Part shown: piece after piece, positions 1 to 6,118 of the stretch | Position numbering within the stretch: position 1 is the stretch's first letter | How the letters are laid out: every line of letters begins with the position of its first letter | Origin: Clostridia bacterium | GTDB taxonomy: Bacteria > Bacillota > Clostridia > Christensenellales > CAG-1252 | Assembly: GCA_009928745.1 (NCBI GenBank) | Contig: SACC01000031.1 | Location: 1 to 10,075, forward strand | DNA: 10,075 bases | Direction of reading: 5' to 3' | Program-made: the position numbers and the translations under genes | The notes under the pieces: model-generated | Told to the model about the DNA's origin: nothing | Database searches by the model: none | Seen by the model: the letters and a program-made list of their open reading frames with translations, nothing else

Positions 1-2350
1 ACTAGATCGGCTTCGCACCAATTGACAAACGCGTATCCCGCCTTAGTCGGAGCAGACAGCGTAAACGAATCTTCTATAGTATACTTAGCTGGATTTCCAG
101 CAGCGTTGATTCCGTCAGCTAGAACATATTCTATTGTATATTCAATTATTTCCCATACGGCATAATATGCTTTATTGCCGATTGAGCCACTCGCAATTGA
201 AGTGACTGCGGGAGTAGATAGGTCACTTGCGTACCAGCCCTTAAAAGTATATCCTGTTTTAGTTGGAGATTCAATTTCGATAGCTTCGCTTATTACTGAA
301 TATGTAGACGGATTATTTGTGGAATTATTACCACTGTATAAATTGTAATTAATATTGTAAATAATCAAATTCCATACTGCATATAGCACTGTGTTCGCAT
401 TCGAACCCATTATGTATGTATCCCCATTGGAAAATCCGACAGAACCACCTGCGGTAAGTGACCATCCGCTAAACGCATAACCGCTCCTTGTAAATGAGTT
501 TACAGGTAACGATGCGCTTGAATTGGTCCTTATAGTTATGCTGTCCATAGTACCTTCTCCGCCGTTTGCATTGAAAATCACATTATTTGCTATTGCAGCC
601 CAAACAGCATACAAAGTATAGCTTGAGTTTTGCCCCATCGTATACGCTGCTTTATCGTTATACAATATCGAACCGTTTACAACCATTGACCAACCGTCAA
701 AAGTATAGCCTTGTTTCGTAAAAGTATTTTCCGGAAGATCGAAGGTGGTACCGGACTTAGCTTTTACAGTTCCCATACTTCCGCTGCCGCCATTACTATT
801 AAAATTAAGAGTTTTCATCATCTCCCATTTTGCGTACAAAATTGTAATTGCGGATATGCCCATTATATATGTTGCCTCATTATTATATACAACAGAACCG
901 CTTGCTGAGGTTGCCCAACCTATAAAAGCATAGCCTATGTATGTAAAGGCATTAGTCGGAAGAATTAAGCTATCGTTACTATTAACGAATCTATCCTCCA
1001 TAATACCCGTGCCGCCGTTGGCGTTAAAAGACAATTTGTTACTATTAGCTAACCATTTAGCATATAAAATAATGCTATTTTCCGAAGCCATCGTGAACGC
1101 GCCTTTGTCCAAATATTCCGCTGCCCCGCTTGCTGTCGTCGCCCAGCCGTCGAAAGTATATCCGGCTCTAACATAAGTATTTTCTGTAAGCGTACAGCTT
1201 TCGCCTATAGTAATCGGTACGTTGTTCATAGCGCCCGTCCCGCCGTTTGCATTAAAAATTATTGCGCTAGTAATTTGCCACACGGCGTATAAAACGTTGG
1301 TCGCGCCTATTCCCATCACATAAGTGTCCTCATCGATATATACGACCGCACCGTTTGAAGACGCTGCCCAGCCAATAAAAGTGTTATTTTCTTTCTCAAA
1401 GCTGTTTTTAGAAAGTTCTACAATTGCTCCTGTGGCAATCCTCATATCTGCCATCGTGCCAGTTCCGCCGTTTCTATTAAAAACAAGCAAATTTTGATTA
1501 GGTACCCAGGCAGCGTAAAGTGTATTGCTAGCGTCAGTACCCATAATATAATTGCCGCTGTTAGTATATACGGCGGCACCGCTATTTGAAGTTGCCCATC
1601 CGCCAAAATAATAACCGATTTTTGTAAATGTATTTTGGGGAAGTATCATACTCTCCCCACTATCGGCAGTTAAATTAGCCATTGCCCCTACTCCGCCATT
1701 GGAATCAAATATAAGCGTGTTTTCATTTGGAGTCCAAACGGCATAAATAGTCTTTGCTGCGGTACCCATAACATAAGTTGCTTTATCGGCATATACCGCT
1801 ACTCCGTCCGCAGACTCCGCCCAGCCGCTAAATGCGTATCCGGCGCGTGTAAAGGTATTTTGAGGTAAACTTCCGCTAGTAGCTGTATGCAAAGAAAGTG
1901 GAGACATCGCGCCTACGCCGCCGTTAGAATCAAAAGTAATCGCGTTCTGTGCGGTCTGCCATTTTGCATAAAAAATGCAATCACCCGTTGAACCGCTTTC
2001 AATAACCGTATCAGCTTCGGTTAATAGGTCTGCTTCAAACCAACCTGAAAATATGTATCCGATTTTTGTCGGAGCATATAAGGTGATATTGTTGTCCTCT
2101 ATAGTAAATGAGTCTGGGTTGCCAATATGATTGATGCCGCCGTCAAGATTATATGTTATATTGTAACGATGCAACGCCCACTTTGCGTAAACGGTAAGTG
2201 TACTTGCCGATGAAACTTGCTGAAGCGAGTTGATGGTAAGCTGCTGATTAAACGTAGTGTTGTCAAAAAACCAGCCTTCAAAATTGTATCCTGTTTTCGT
2301 TGGAGTAGTCGGCAACGATATTGTGGCGCCGCTTTCAGCGCTCAACGTAT
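1..2350 (-). repeat. At least eleven tandem InlB B-repeats, period about 225 bp
   Basis: The TGG codon of the conserved GW pair recurs (plus coordinates of its lowest base) at 2271, 2040, 1821, 1596, 1368, 1143, 915, 690, 462, 234 and 18. Spacings are 231, 219, 225, 228, 225, 228, 225, 228, 228 and 216 bases. The central units share FNANGG-type, LP-NTFT-GY-F-GWA and Y-MG-A--TLYAxW segments. The two N-terminal and two C-terminal units differ: they have GWF, GWY or NW at the core and lack the MG turn. The repeats are diverged at DNA level, so this is an old array and not a recent expansion. Confidence 0.92.
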
Positions 2351-2471
2351 GAAAAATTTCGCCGTCAACATTAAATTTCAATTCGCTTACATTTGATTTT
2401 ACACACGAAACAAGTATTAAGCAAATCAAGATGCATAAAACGGTGCCAACAATTAAAACAGACTTTTTCAT
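1..2471 (-). CDS. Surface lipoprotein of tandem InlB-type (Listeria/Bacteroides) repeats, C-terminus cut by window edge
   Basis: The frame is open from an ATG at 2471 to the window edge: 823 codons, no stop. The start is set by an AGGAAGGAG ribosome site at 2477-2485. Residues 1-23 are a lipoprotein signal peptide: basic KK, a hydrophobic core and a lipobox LVSC, so Cys23 should be lipidated. The rest is at least eleven tandem repeats, each with a GY-F-GW core and ending in LYAxW (YAVW, YAKW or YAAW). The core tryptophans are residues 67, 144, 217, 292, 368, 443, 519, 594, 670, 746 and 818. This is the InlB B-repeat family (Pfam Flg_new), a beta-grasp-like module that forms extended stalks on surface proteins. 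I infer a stalk holding something away from the membrane; any functional head or further repeats would be beyond the left edge. InlB-repeat proteins are often sortase-anchored, so lipid anchoring at the N-terminus is worth noting. Ligand unknown. Confidence 0.93.
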   Translation of the reverse strand, partial: MKKSVLIVGTVLCILICLILVSCVKSNVSELKFNVDGEIFHTLSAESGATISLPTTPTKTGYNFEGWFFDNTTFNQQLTINSLQQVSSASTLTVYAKWALHRYNITYNLDGGINHIGNPDSFTIEDNNITLYAPTKIGYIFSGWFEADLLTEADTVIESGSTGDCIFYAKWQTAQNAITFDSNGGVGAMSPLSLHTATSGSLPQNTFTRAGYAFSGWAESADGVAVYADKATYVMGTAAKTIYAVWTPNENTLIFDSNGGVGAMANLTADSGESMILPQNTFTKIGYYFGGWATSNSGAAVYTNSGNYIMGTDASNTLYAAWVPNQNLLVFNRNGGTGTMADMRIATGAIVELSKNSFEKENNTFIGWAASSNGAVVYIDEDTYVMGIGATNVLYAVWQITSAIIFNANGGTGAMNNVPITIGESCTLTENTYVRAGYTFDGWATTASGAAEYLDKGAFTMASENSIILYAKWLANSNKLSFNANGGTGIMEDRFVNSNDSLILPTNAFTYIGYAFIGWATSASGSVVYNNEATYIMGISAITILYAKWEMMKTLNFNSNGGSGSMGTVKAKSGTTFDLPENTFTKQGYTFDGWSMVVNGSILYNDKAAYTMGQNSSYTLYAVWAAIANNVIFNANGGEGTMDSITIRTNSSASLPVNSFTRSGYAFSGWSLTAGGSVGFSNGDTYIMGSNANTVLYAVWNLIIYNINYNLYSGNNSTNNPSTYSVISEAIEIESPTKTGYTFKGWYASDLSTPAVTSIASGSIGNKAYYAVWEIIEYTIEYVLADGINAAGNPAKYTIEDSFTLSAPTKAGYAFVNWCEADL

Positions 2472-2476
2472 AAAAG

Positions 2477-2485
2477 CTCCTTCCT
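2477..2485 (-). promoter_or_regulatory. Ribosome binding site of the repeat lipoprotein
   Basis: AGGAAGGAG on the minus strand, five bases before the ATG at 2471. It fixes the start directly before the signal peptide. Confidence 0.8.
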
Positions 2486-2498
2486 ACCTATCAACTAT

Positions 2499-2528
2499 AA
2501 TATAATCAGTAAACTATATTTATATCAA
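2499..2528 (-). promoter_or_regulatory. Possible sigma-A promoter for the repeat lipoprotein
   Basis: TTGATA (2523-2528) and TATATT (2499-2504), each 5 of 6 to consensus, are separated by 18 bases. The -35 overlaps the left arm of the inverted repeat at 2524-2576. The region is AT-rich, so a chance match is possible. Confidence 0.45.
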
Positions 2529-2576
2529 AATGCAAATGCAAGCGATGTGGTAACCGCAAAGCCACTGCATTTTGAT
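2524..2576. repeat. 11-bp perfect inverted repeat
   Basis: Arms ATCAAAATGCA (2524-2534) and TGCATTTTGAT (2566-2576) are exact reverse complements around a 31-base loop. The loop contains a further GTGG/CCAC pair. On the plus strand it is followed by a T-rich run, but there is no plus-strand gene to terminate. It may be an operator or a leader hairpin. Confidence 0.75.
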
Positions 2577-2590
2577 TTATTTATTTTAGT

Positions 2591-2626
2591 CGTTGTGTTC
2601 ATTGACACTCGCCCAACAACACAACG
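2591..2626. repeat. 9-bp perfect inverted repeat
   Basis: Arms CGTTGTGTT (2591-2599) and AACACAACG (2618-2626) surround an 18-base loop. No T-tract follows on either strand, so it is not a standard terminator. Confidence 0.7.
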
Positions 2627-2639
2627 GTAGCGCATCCCA

Positions 2640-2668
2640 CAGCCGTAATCTACAAAATATTACGGCTG
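2640..2668. repeat. 10-bp perfect hairpin
   Basis: Arms CAGCCGTAAT (2640-2649) and ATTACGGCTG (2659-2668) surround a 9-base loop, giving a stable hairpin on either strand. No T-tract follows. Confidence 0.75.
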
Positions 2669-2891
2669 CAAGACATTCTATCTCATTTCCCCCATTCGAT
2701 CCATTTTGCGATAACTGCAGTGTTGCGCGCAAACTTAAGAACACTTCATATTTGAAAGCTTAACACGCAATTAATATCGACATTTTCCACTACAGTTTAA
2801 CTATTTTTAACAATACAATTCATATTTCGGTTATCAATATTGTTATTAATTTATATAATCTAATTACCTTTTATATATATTTTTCAATTAT

Positions 2892-2907
2892 AGCAAACGA
2901 AGTGCCA
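2892..2907 (-). promoter_or_regulatory. Sigma-54 (RpoN)-type promoter motif
   Basis: The minus strand reads TGGCAC, five bases, TTGCT. The invariant GG (2905-2906) and GC (2893-2894) are separated by the required ten bases, and a T precedes as in the YTGGCAC consensus. The nearest downstream gene is the repeat lipoprotein, whose leader would be about 400 bases. No enhancer-binding protein or rpoN gene is in the window, so function is inferred from the motif alone. Confidence 0.45.
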
Positions 2908-2927
2908 AAATAGTGCCAATTTTGGCA
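2903..2927. repeat. 9-bp inverted repeat overlapping the sigma-54-like motif
   Basis: Arms TGCCAAAAT (2903-2911) and ATTTTGGCA (2919-2927) surround a 7-base loop. AGTGCCAA also occurs twice in direct orientation, at 2901-2908 and 2912-2919. The left arm covers the -24 box, so it could be a protein site at that promoter. Confidence 0.6.
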
Positions 2928-3084
2928 GTTAAAAAGTAGAAATAAAAAATAATTTTTGCTTTTGTTAATTATTTTTTTATTTAACATTCATTGCTTAAGG
3001 AATCAATGTATAAATACTAGTAATTGACAACGCCACTCTCTCCAAATCTTCAAAGGCTAACCTGTGCAAACAGAATTATTTATG

Positions 3085-3591
3085 TTACTTGACCAGCGCG
3101 TAAAGACGCATGTCGAGCGCTTCGCCGTTTTTGACGGCGTTTTTACGCAAGGTGCCTTCAAGGATAAAACCCGCTTTCTCAAGTACGCGACAGGAAGCGA
3201 TATTTCGGGCGAACGGCTCCGCGAATATTCGCATTATGTCGGTATTCGCGAATACATAGTCGCATATTTCGGTAACCGCCTGTGTTACTATACCCTTTCC
3301 CCAATACGGCTCGGCAACATAATAACCTAGCTCTGCCGTATAACGATGTATATTATCCTTGCGGAAAATTCCTATGCTGCCTATTGCCTTACCGTCTAAT
3401 GTAATGGCAAAAGCATACTGCCTGTTTTTCTTTTCTCCATCGAGCATGTCGCGTATATAATCTTTTGCGTCATCAACTGTGTAAGGATATGGTATGCCGT
3501 CTCTAAGATTCTCCATTATTTTTTTGTTATTAATTGCCAAAGCAAGAGCTTCGGCGTCCTCAATCCTCCAAGATCTTATCATACTCTCCAT
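3085..3591 (-). CDS. GNAT family N-acetyltransferase, RimJ/RimL-like
   Basis: A 168-residue cytosolic protein, the usual length for this family. Members transfer acetyl from acetyl-CoA to an amine; close types act on ribosomal protein N-termini, other proteins or small molecules, and the substrate here cannot be read from the sequence. Visible marks are the N-terminal RSWRIEDAEAL strand-helix, AIGSIGIF, ELGYYVAEPYWGKGIVTQA (residues 87-105, the acetyl-CoA pyrophosphate loop with GKG at 98-100), and N130 followed by SCRVLEKAGF (133-142), the typical CoA-side helix. The start is fixed by a perfect AAGGAGGT at 3597-3604. It lies 98 bases downstream of the membrane protein gene on the same strand, with a GC-rich hairpin between them, so cotranscription is possible but not shown. 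Confidence 0.94.
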   Translation of the reverse strand: MESMIRSWRIEDAEALALAINNKKIMENLRDGIPYPYTVDDAKDYIRDMLDGEKKNRQYAFAITLDGKAIGSIGIFRKDNIHRYTAELGYYVAEPYWGKGIVTQAVTEICDYVFANTDIMRIFAEPFARNIASCRVLEKAGFILEGTLRKNAVKNGEALDMRLYALVK

Positions 3592-3611
3592 AAGCTACCT
3601 CCTTAACATTC

Positions 3612-3641
3612 GGGAGCGCTTCGCCGTTAGCGCGGCATCCC
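3612..3641 (-). repeat. GC-rich leader hairpin before the acetyltransferase
   Basis: On the minus strand GGGA and GCGCT pair with AGCGC and TCCC, with a four-base bulge (TGCC) and an eight-base loop. It ends seven bases before the AAGGAGGT ribosome site. No T-tract follows. It may shield the message or mark processing between the two genes. Confidence 0.5.
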
Positions 3642-3689
3642 CTAGCTTTTACTTTATTATATTAATGCTTTTCGCTATATTTGCGTATT

Positions 3690-4328
3690 TTATATAATAC
3701 CGAGCGGTATGAGTATTGCCAAGAGCAAGGCGTTGAGTCCTGCCAGTCCGCCGATGAATATCTTTTGGAATTTCGGCTTTTGATCGGGGACTAGGAACGC
3801 CGCTAGGAAGAACGGAATATAAGTTGTAATGAATACGGGAATCGCGCCCCACCACGGATAAACCCAAATAAAGGCGGGTGTGGATGCAAGAAATATCTCA
3901 AACAGGCTGAAGAAGGCGGCGTTACCGATAGCAAAAAGCCATCTGTTGTTGATGCCTAGAATTTTCTTCTTGGGGTCATCTGGCAATAGCTTGCCCATAA
4001 TAAGACCGGCAACCGCGAACATCATAGATAATTCCCAACTAACGCCGATAAGCAATATGAACGAGGTGCTCTCTGGCGATACCGTCCACAAAGCGTAACC
4101 CGAAGCGGCGCAAATAACGGCATTCATTATCTCATAGAACCAATGCACCATATATAGCGCCAGTCCTGCCGCAATGCCTTTCCAATTCTTATTCTTAACT
4201 TCATTGGCGTATATGGCAACAACTACCGTGAAAATAAAAATAAAAGTCCAATTAAAATTATCAACGCTTCTTACCGCCAGTTTTGCGGCGTCCGCCGCCG
4301 GTTTCAAAATATTATCACCGAACCACAT
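3690..4328 (-). CDS. Polytopic membrane protein, family not recognised
   Basis: A 212-residue protein with about six hydrophobic segments near residues 27-42, 51-75, 88-112, 130-150, 152-180 and 189-212, and an amphipathic N-terminus of 26 residues without a signal peptide. I do not recognise the family. Polar residues sit inside predicted membrane segments: H62 and E66 in HWFYEIMN, E99 in SWELSMMF, and N136 and E144 in the fourth segment, with a WVYPWWG turn at 155-161. That pattern fits an intramembrane enzyme or a small transporter better than a mere anchor. The loop PDDPKKK (116-122) is basic and likely cytoplasmic. The ATG is supported by AAGGAG at 4335-4340, and a promoter with a perfect -10 lies upstream. 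It ends 98 bases before the acetyltransferase gene. Confidence 0.88.
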   Translation of the reverse strand: MWFGDNILKPAADAAKLAVRSVDNFNWTFIFIFTVVVAIYANEVKNKNWKGIAAGLALYMVHWFYEIMNAVICAASGYALWTVSPESTSFILLIGVSWELSMMFAVAGLIMGKLLPDDPKKKILGINNRWLFAIGNAAFFSLFEIFLASTPAFIWVYPWWGAIPVFITTYIPFFLAAFLVPDQKPKFQKIFIGGLAGLNALLLAILIPLGII

Positions 4329-4382
4329 ATAATACTCCTTTGCTTCGTATGTGCAATTATATGCACTGCAATTATTAATTTA

Positions 4383-4411
4383 ATTATAATACCATTTCGC
4401 TTTTTGTTCAA
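4383..4411 (-). promoter_or_regulatory. Promoter of the 212-residue membrane protein gene
   Basis: TTGAAC (4406-4411) and a perfect TATAAT (4383-4388) on the minus strand, 17 bases apart. The start codon is about 55 bases from the -10, leaving room for the AAGGAG site. Confidence 0.65.
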
Positions 4412-4417
4412 GAACAA
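4404..4417. promoter_or_regulatory. Operator-like inverted repeat over the -35 box
   Basis: TTGTTC and GAACAA are exact reverse complements separated by two bases and cover the -35 at 4406-4411. The arrangement fits a repressor site. It is not the Gram-positive LexA box, which has GAAC first and GTTC second. Confidence 0.4.
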
Positions 4418-4591
4418 TTTTCGATTTCTTTAATTAGCAGGAAATTAATGATAATCTACTGCTTGCGCTATAGTTATTGATATAAAACTCTGTAGTCAAG
4501 AAGCTTTATCTGTCAGCAAAAGATGAAATAGCCTGAATATAAGTGAAAAAACGCCGAATTATTAAATTATACTTCATTCTTTTTTCTATTT

Positions 4592-5887
4592 TTAATTAAC
4601 CTTATTGGGAGGAGGTACAATAGTATTATTTTGTTGCTTTGCCTTAAGTTTATTTTTTCTATTATTTCTAATTGCCTCTATTATTACAACTACGATAACA
4701 AAGAGACTAAGCAAAATCAAGGGAACAGTAATTCTCCATGTTGCAGCTAAAACGGTAATAAATAATCCAAAATTTAATTTAAAATCGCTAACTCCGGTGC
4801 TGATTTTAAGAATGTTCTTGGAAGGCGAAGAAGTCGTCAAACTGTAATGCCGTCGTCTTATTCTTGTTAACTCAATCGAACTATAGTCTAATTGTGTTGA
4901 ACTGGGTTTGTCTATGTATAAATTAACGTTAAATGTGTAATCGCTATCCCTGAATTTTTGAGGTATTATATAATATATAAAGCTGTTTTCAGTTTTCTCT
5001 ATTGCGGAAGTATACTCAACTTCCAAAATTACGGTTTCACCGGGTTCAAAATCCATATCGCAGCTTATGGCGCCTATATAATAGAACTGGTCTAAATCAT
5101 AGCGAGTCGAATCATTGTCTAAAAGTCCAAACCAAAATAATTCAAAGATGTAATTCCTCGGGGTTGCTATTGATGCGGAAGACAATGTATACAAATAAGC
5201 GTTCATTATCTCCTCGCTAGTTTCCAAGCCATATCCGGCAGCAAAAGTATGCGAAAGATACTCATATATATTATCAATTTCGATAATCTCAACAACGCCT
5301 ATGCCACGTGAGATGTCCTCGCGAGTAATTAAAATTGCAGAATCGCAGTACGTTACAAAATCGGCAGGATTATTATTATCTACATAAAAACCATCTATAA
5401 AACAATAATCGGTAGGCGTAAAAGACAGCGCAACTCCATCATAGTAATCAAAGGTATAGCTTTTATATCCCGTCCCGTCACCCAAAATAGTTAAAGCGGC
5501 GCGCATATCCGCAACTATGCTCTCCCAATTCTCTAGCTTTGATTCATCCATTTGGTTACTAAAATACTCTTTTCTATAAGCGATTTCCACACCGTTTTTA
5601 GTAACTTTAAAATTATCGTCAGCGCCGTTAGTGTAGCACTTATTAAGAAACATTGTTTCCGCGTTTACTGCCTGCTCACTTTTATTTTTTATTGTGTATG
5701 TAGTTTTTATTTTGGCATTATTCTTATAAACGTCTATGTCCAAAGCTTCACTGACCACCTTAACATTGTCAGATTCATCCGTAACAACCCCGCTACTATA
5801 TAAGAGCGCGTCATAAAAACATCCGGTTAAAGAAAAGCAAATCGCAATTATTAATATCGCTATAATTATTAATCTTAATTTTTTCAA
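4592..5887 (-). CDS. Lipoprotein with extracellular domain, C-terminal membrane segment and basic tail; family not recognised
   Basis: A 431-residue protein starting with TTG. The start is supported because the signal peptide begins at once (MKKLRL), AGGGG lies at 5893-5897, and no in-frame ATG is near upstream. Residues 1-23 form a lipoprotein signal ending in LTGC, so Cys23 should be lipidated. Residues 24 to about 372 are predicted outside the cell and rich in aromatic and acidic residues; part reads like a beta-sandwich (KTTYTIKNKSEQAVNAE, then FEPGETVILEVEYTS near the end). A single membrane helix follows at about 386-405, then a basic cytoplasmic tail of about 26 residues. It would therefore be held at both ends. 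I do not recognise the family and give no function. It has its own promoter and stands between the terminator of the ABC operon and the membrane protein gene. Confidence 0.88.
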   Translation of the reverse strand: MKKLRLIIIAILIIAICFSLTGCFYDALLYSSGVVTDESDNVKVVSEALDIDVYKNNAKIKTTYTIKNKSEQAVNAETMFLNKCYTNGADDNFKVTKNGVEIAYRKEYFSNQMDESKLENWESIVADMRAALTILGDGTGYKSYTFDYYDGVALSFTPTDYCFIDGFYVDNNNPADFVTYCDSAILITREDISRGIGVVEIIEIDNIYEYLSHTFAAGYGLETSEEIMNAYLYTLSSASIATPRNYIFELFWFGLLDNDSTRYDLDQFYYIGAISCDMDFEPGETVILEVEYTSAIEKTENSFIYYIIPQKFRDSDYTFNVNLYIDKPSSTQLDYSSIELTRIRRRHYSLTTSSPSKNILKISTGVSDFKLNFGLFITVLAATWRITVPLILLSLFVIVVVIIEAIRNNRKNKLKAKQQNNTIVPPPNKVN

Positions 5888-5892
5888 GTTTA

Positions 5893-5897
5893 CCCCT
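5893..5897 (-). promoter_or_regulatory. Ribosome binding site deciding a TTG start
   Basis: AGGGG five bases before the TTG at 5885-5887. It is weaker than the AAGGAG sites of the neighbours; with the TTG start this suggests modest translation. Confidence 0.6.
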
Positions 5898-5930
5898 AAA
5901 TAATATAATTTTCTATACCTTATCCCTTAT

Positions 5931-5959
5931 ATTATACTTGATAATGTTAAAACCCGCAA
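5931..5959 (-). promoter_or_regulatory. Promoter of the double-anchored lipoprotein
   Basis: TTGCGG (5954-5959) and a perfect TATAAT (5931-5936), 17 bases apart on the minus strand, about 43 bases before the TTG start. The -35 matches only 3 of 6. Confidence 0.55.
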
Positions 5960-6072
5960 TATCAGAATGAATATTTTAATTAATTATTATTACTATTTTT
6001 ATTTTATAAAAGTATTATTTATTTATGATTTAAGCTAAAAAGATTATTTGGAAAAATTAAAGCTTATTTAGC

Positions 6073-6098
6073 AAAAAACTCCGCATAAGCGGAGTTTT
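6073..6098 (-). terminator. Rho-independent terminator of the amino-acid ABC operon
   Basis: On the minus strand AAAACTCCGC, loop TTAT, GCGGAGTTTT, continuing into a run of T. The 10-bp stem lies about 20 bases past the ATPase stop codon. The other strand also ends in TTTT, so it may act both ways. Confidence 0.92.
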
Positions 6099-6118
6099 AA
6101 AAACACAAATTCCAATTA

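Larger units (their letters stand above)
2488..3084. other. Gene-free stretch of about 600 bases with inverted repeats and promoter-like motifs
   Basis: No frame here has a credible start and ribosome site. The half near the lipoprotein (2524-2668) holds three successive inverted repeats. The middle (2690-2900) is AT-rich. Around 2892-2927 lies a sigma-54-like promoter motif that partly overlaps a 9-bp inverted repeat. I see no T-tract terminator after the acetyltransferase gene. The stretch could be a long 5' leader, a small RNA locus or decayed sequence. Confidence 0.7.

Noticed and set aside
711..1176. Plus-strand open frames of 62-79 codons
   Set aside because: They are antisense to the InlB-repeat gene and recur because the repeats recur; no ribosome sites.
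2524..2576. Rho-independent terminator on the plus strand
   Set aside because: The loop is 31 bases, the T-rich tail is interrupted and there is no plus-strand gene upstream.
2591..2668. GCCCAAC next to paired arms, resembling an integron attC site
   Set aside because: The matching GTTRRRY core at the proper distance and the L-box arrangement are missing, and no integrase or cassette is present.
2683..2745. Minus-strand tail-like frame ending VIAKWIEWGK and a stop
   Set aside because: It looks like a protein C-terminus, but only about 20 codons are open between stops and there is no start codon or ribosome site. It could be a remnant; too short to claim.
4404..4417. LexA (SOS) box
   Set aside because: The Gram-positive box is GAAC-N4-GTTC; here the halves are in the opposite order with a two-base gap.
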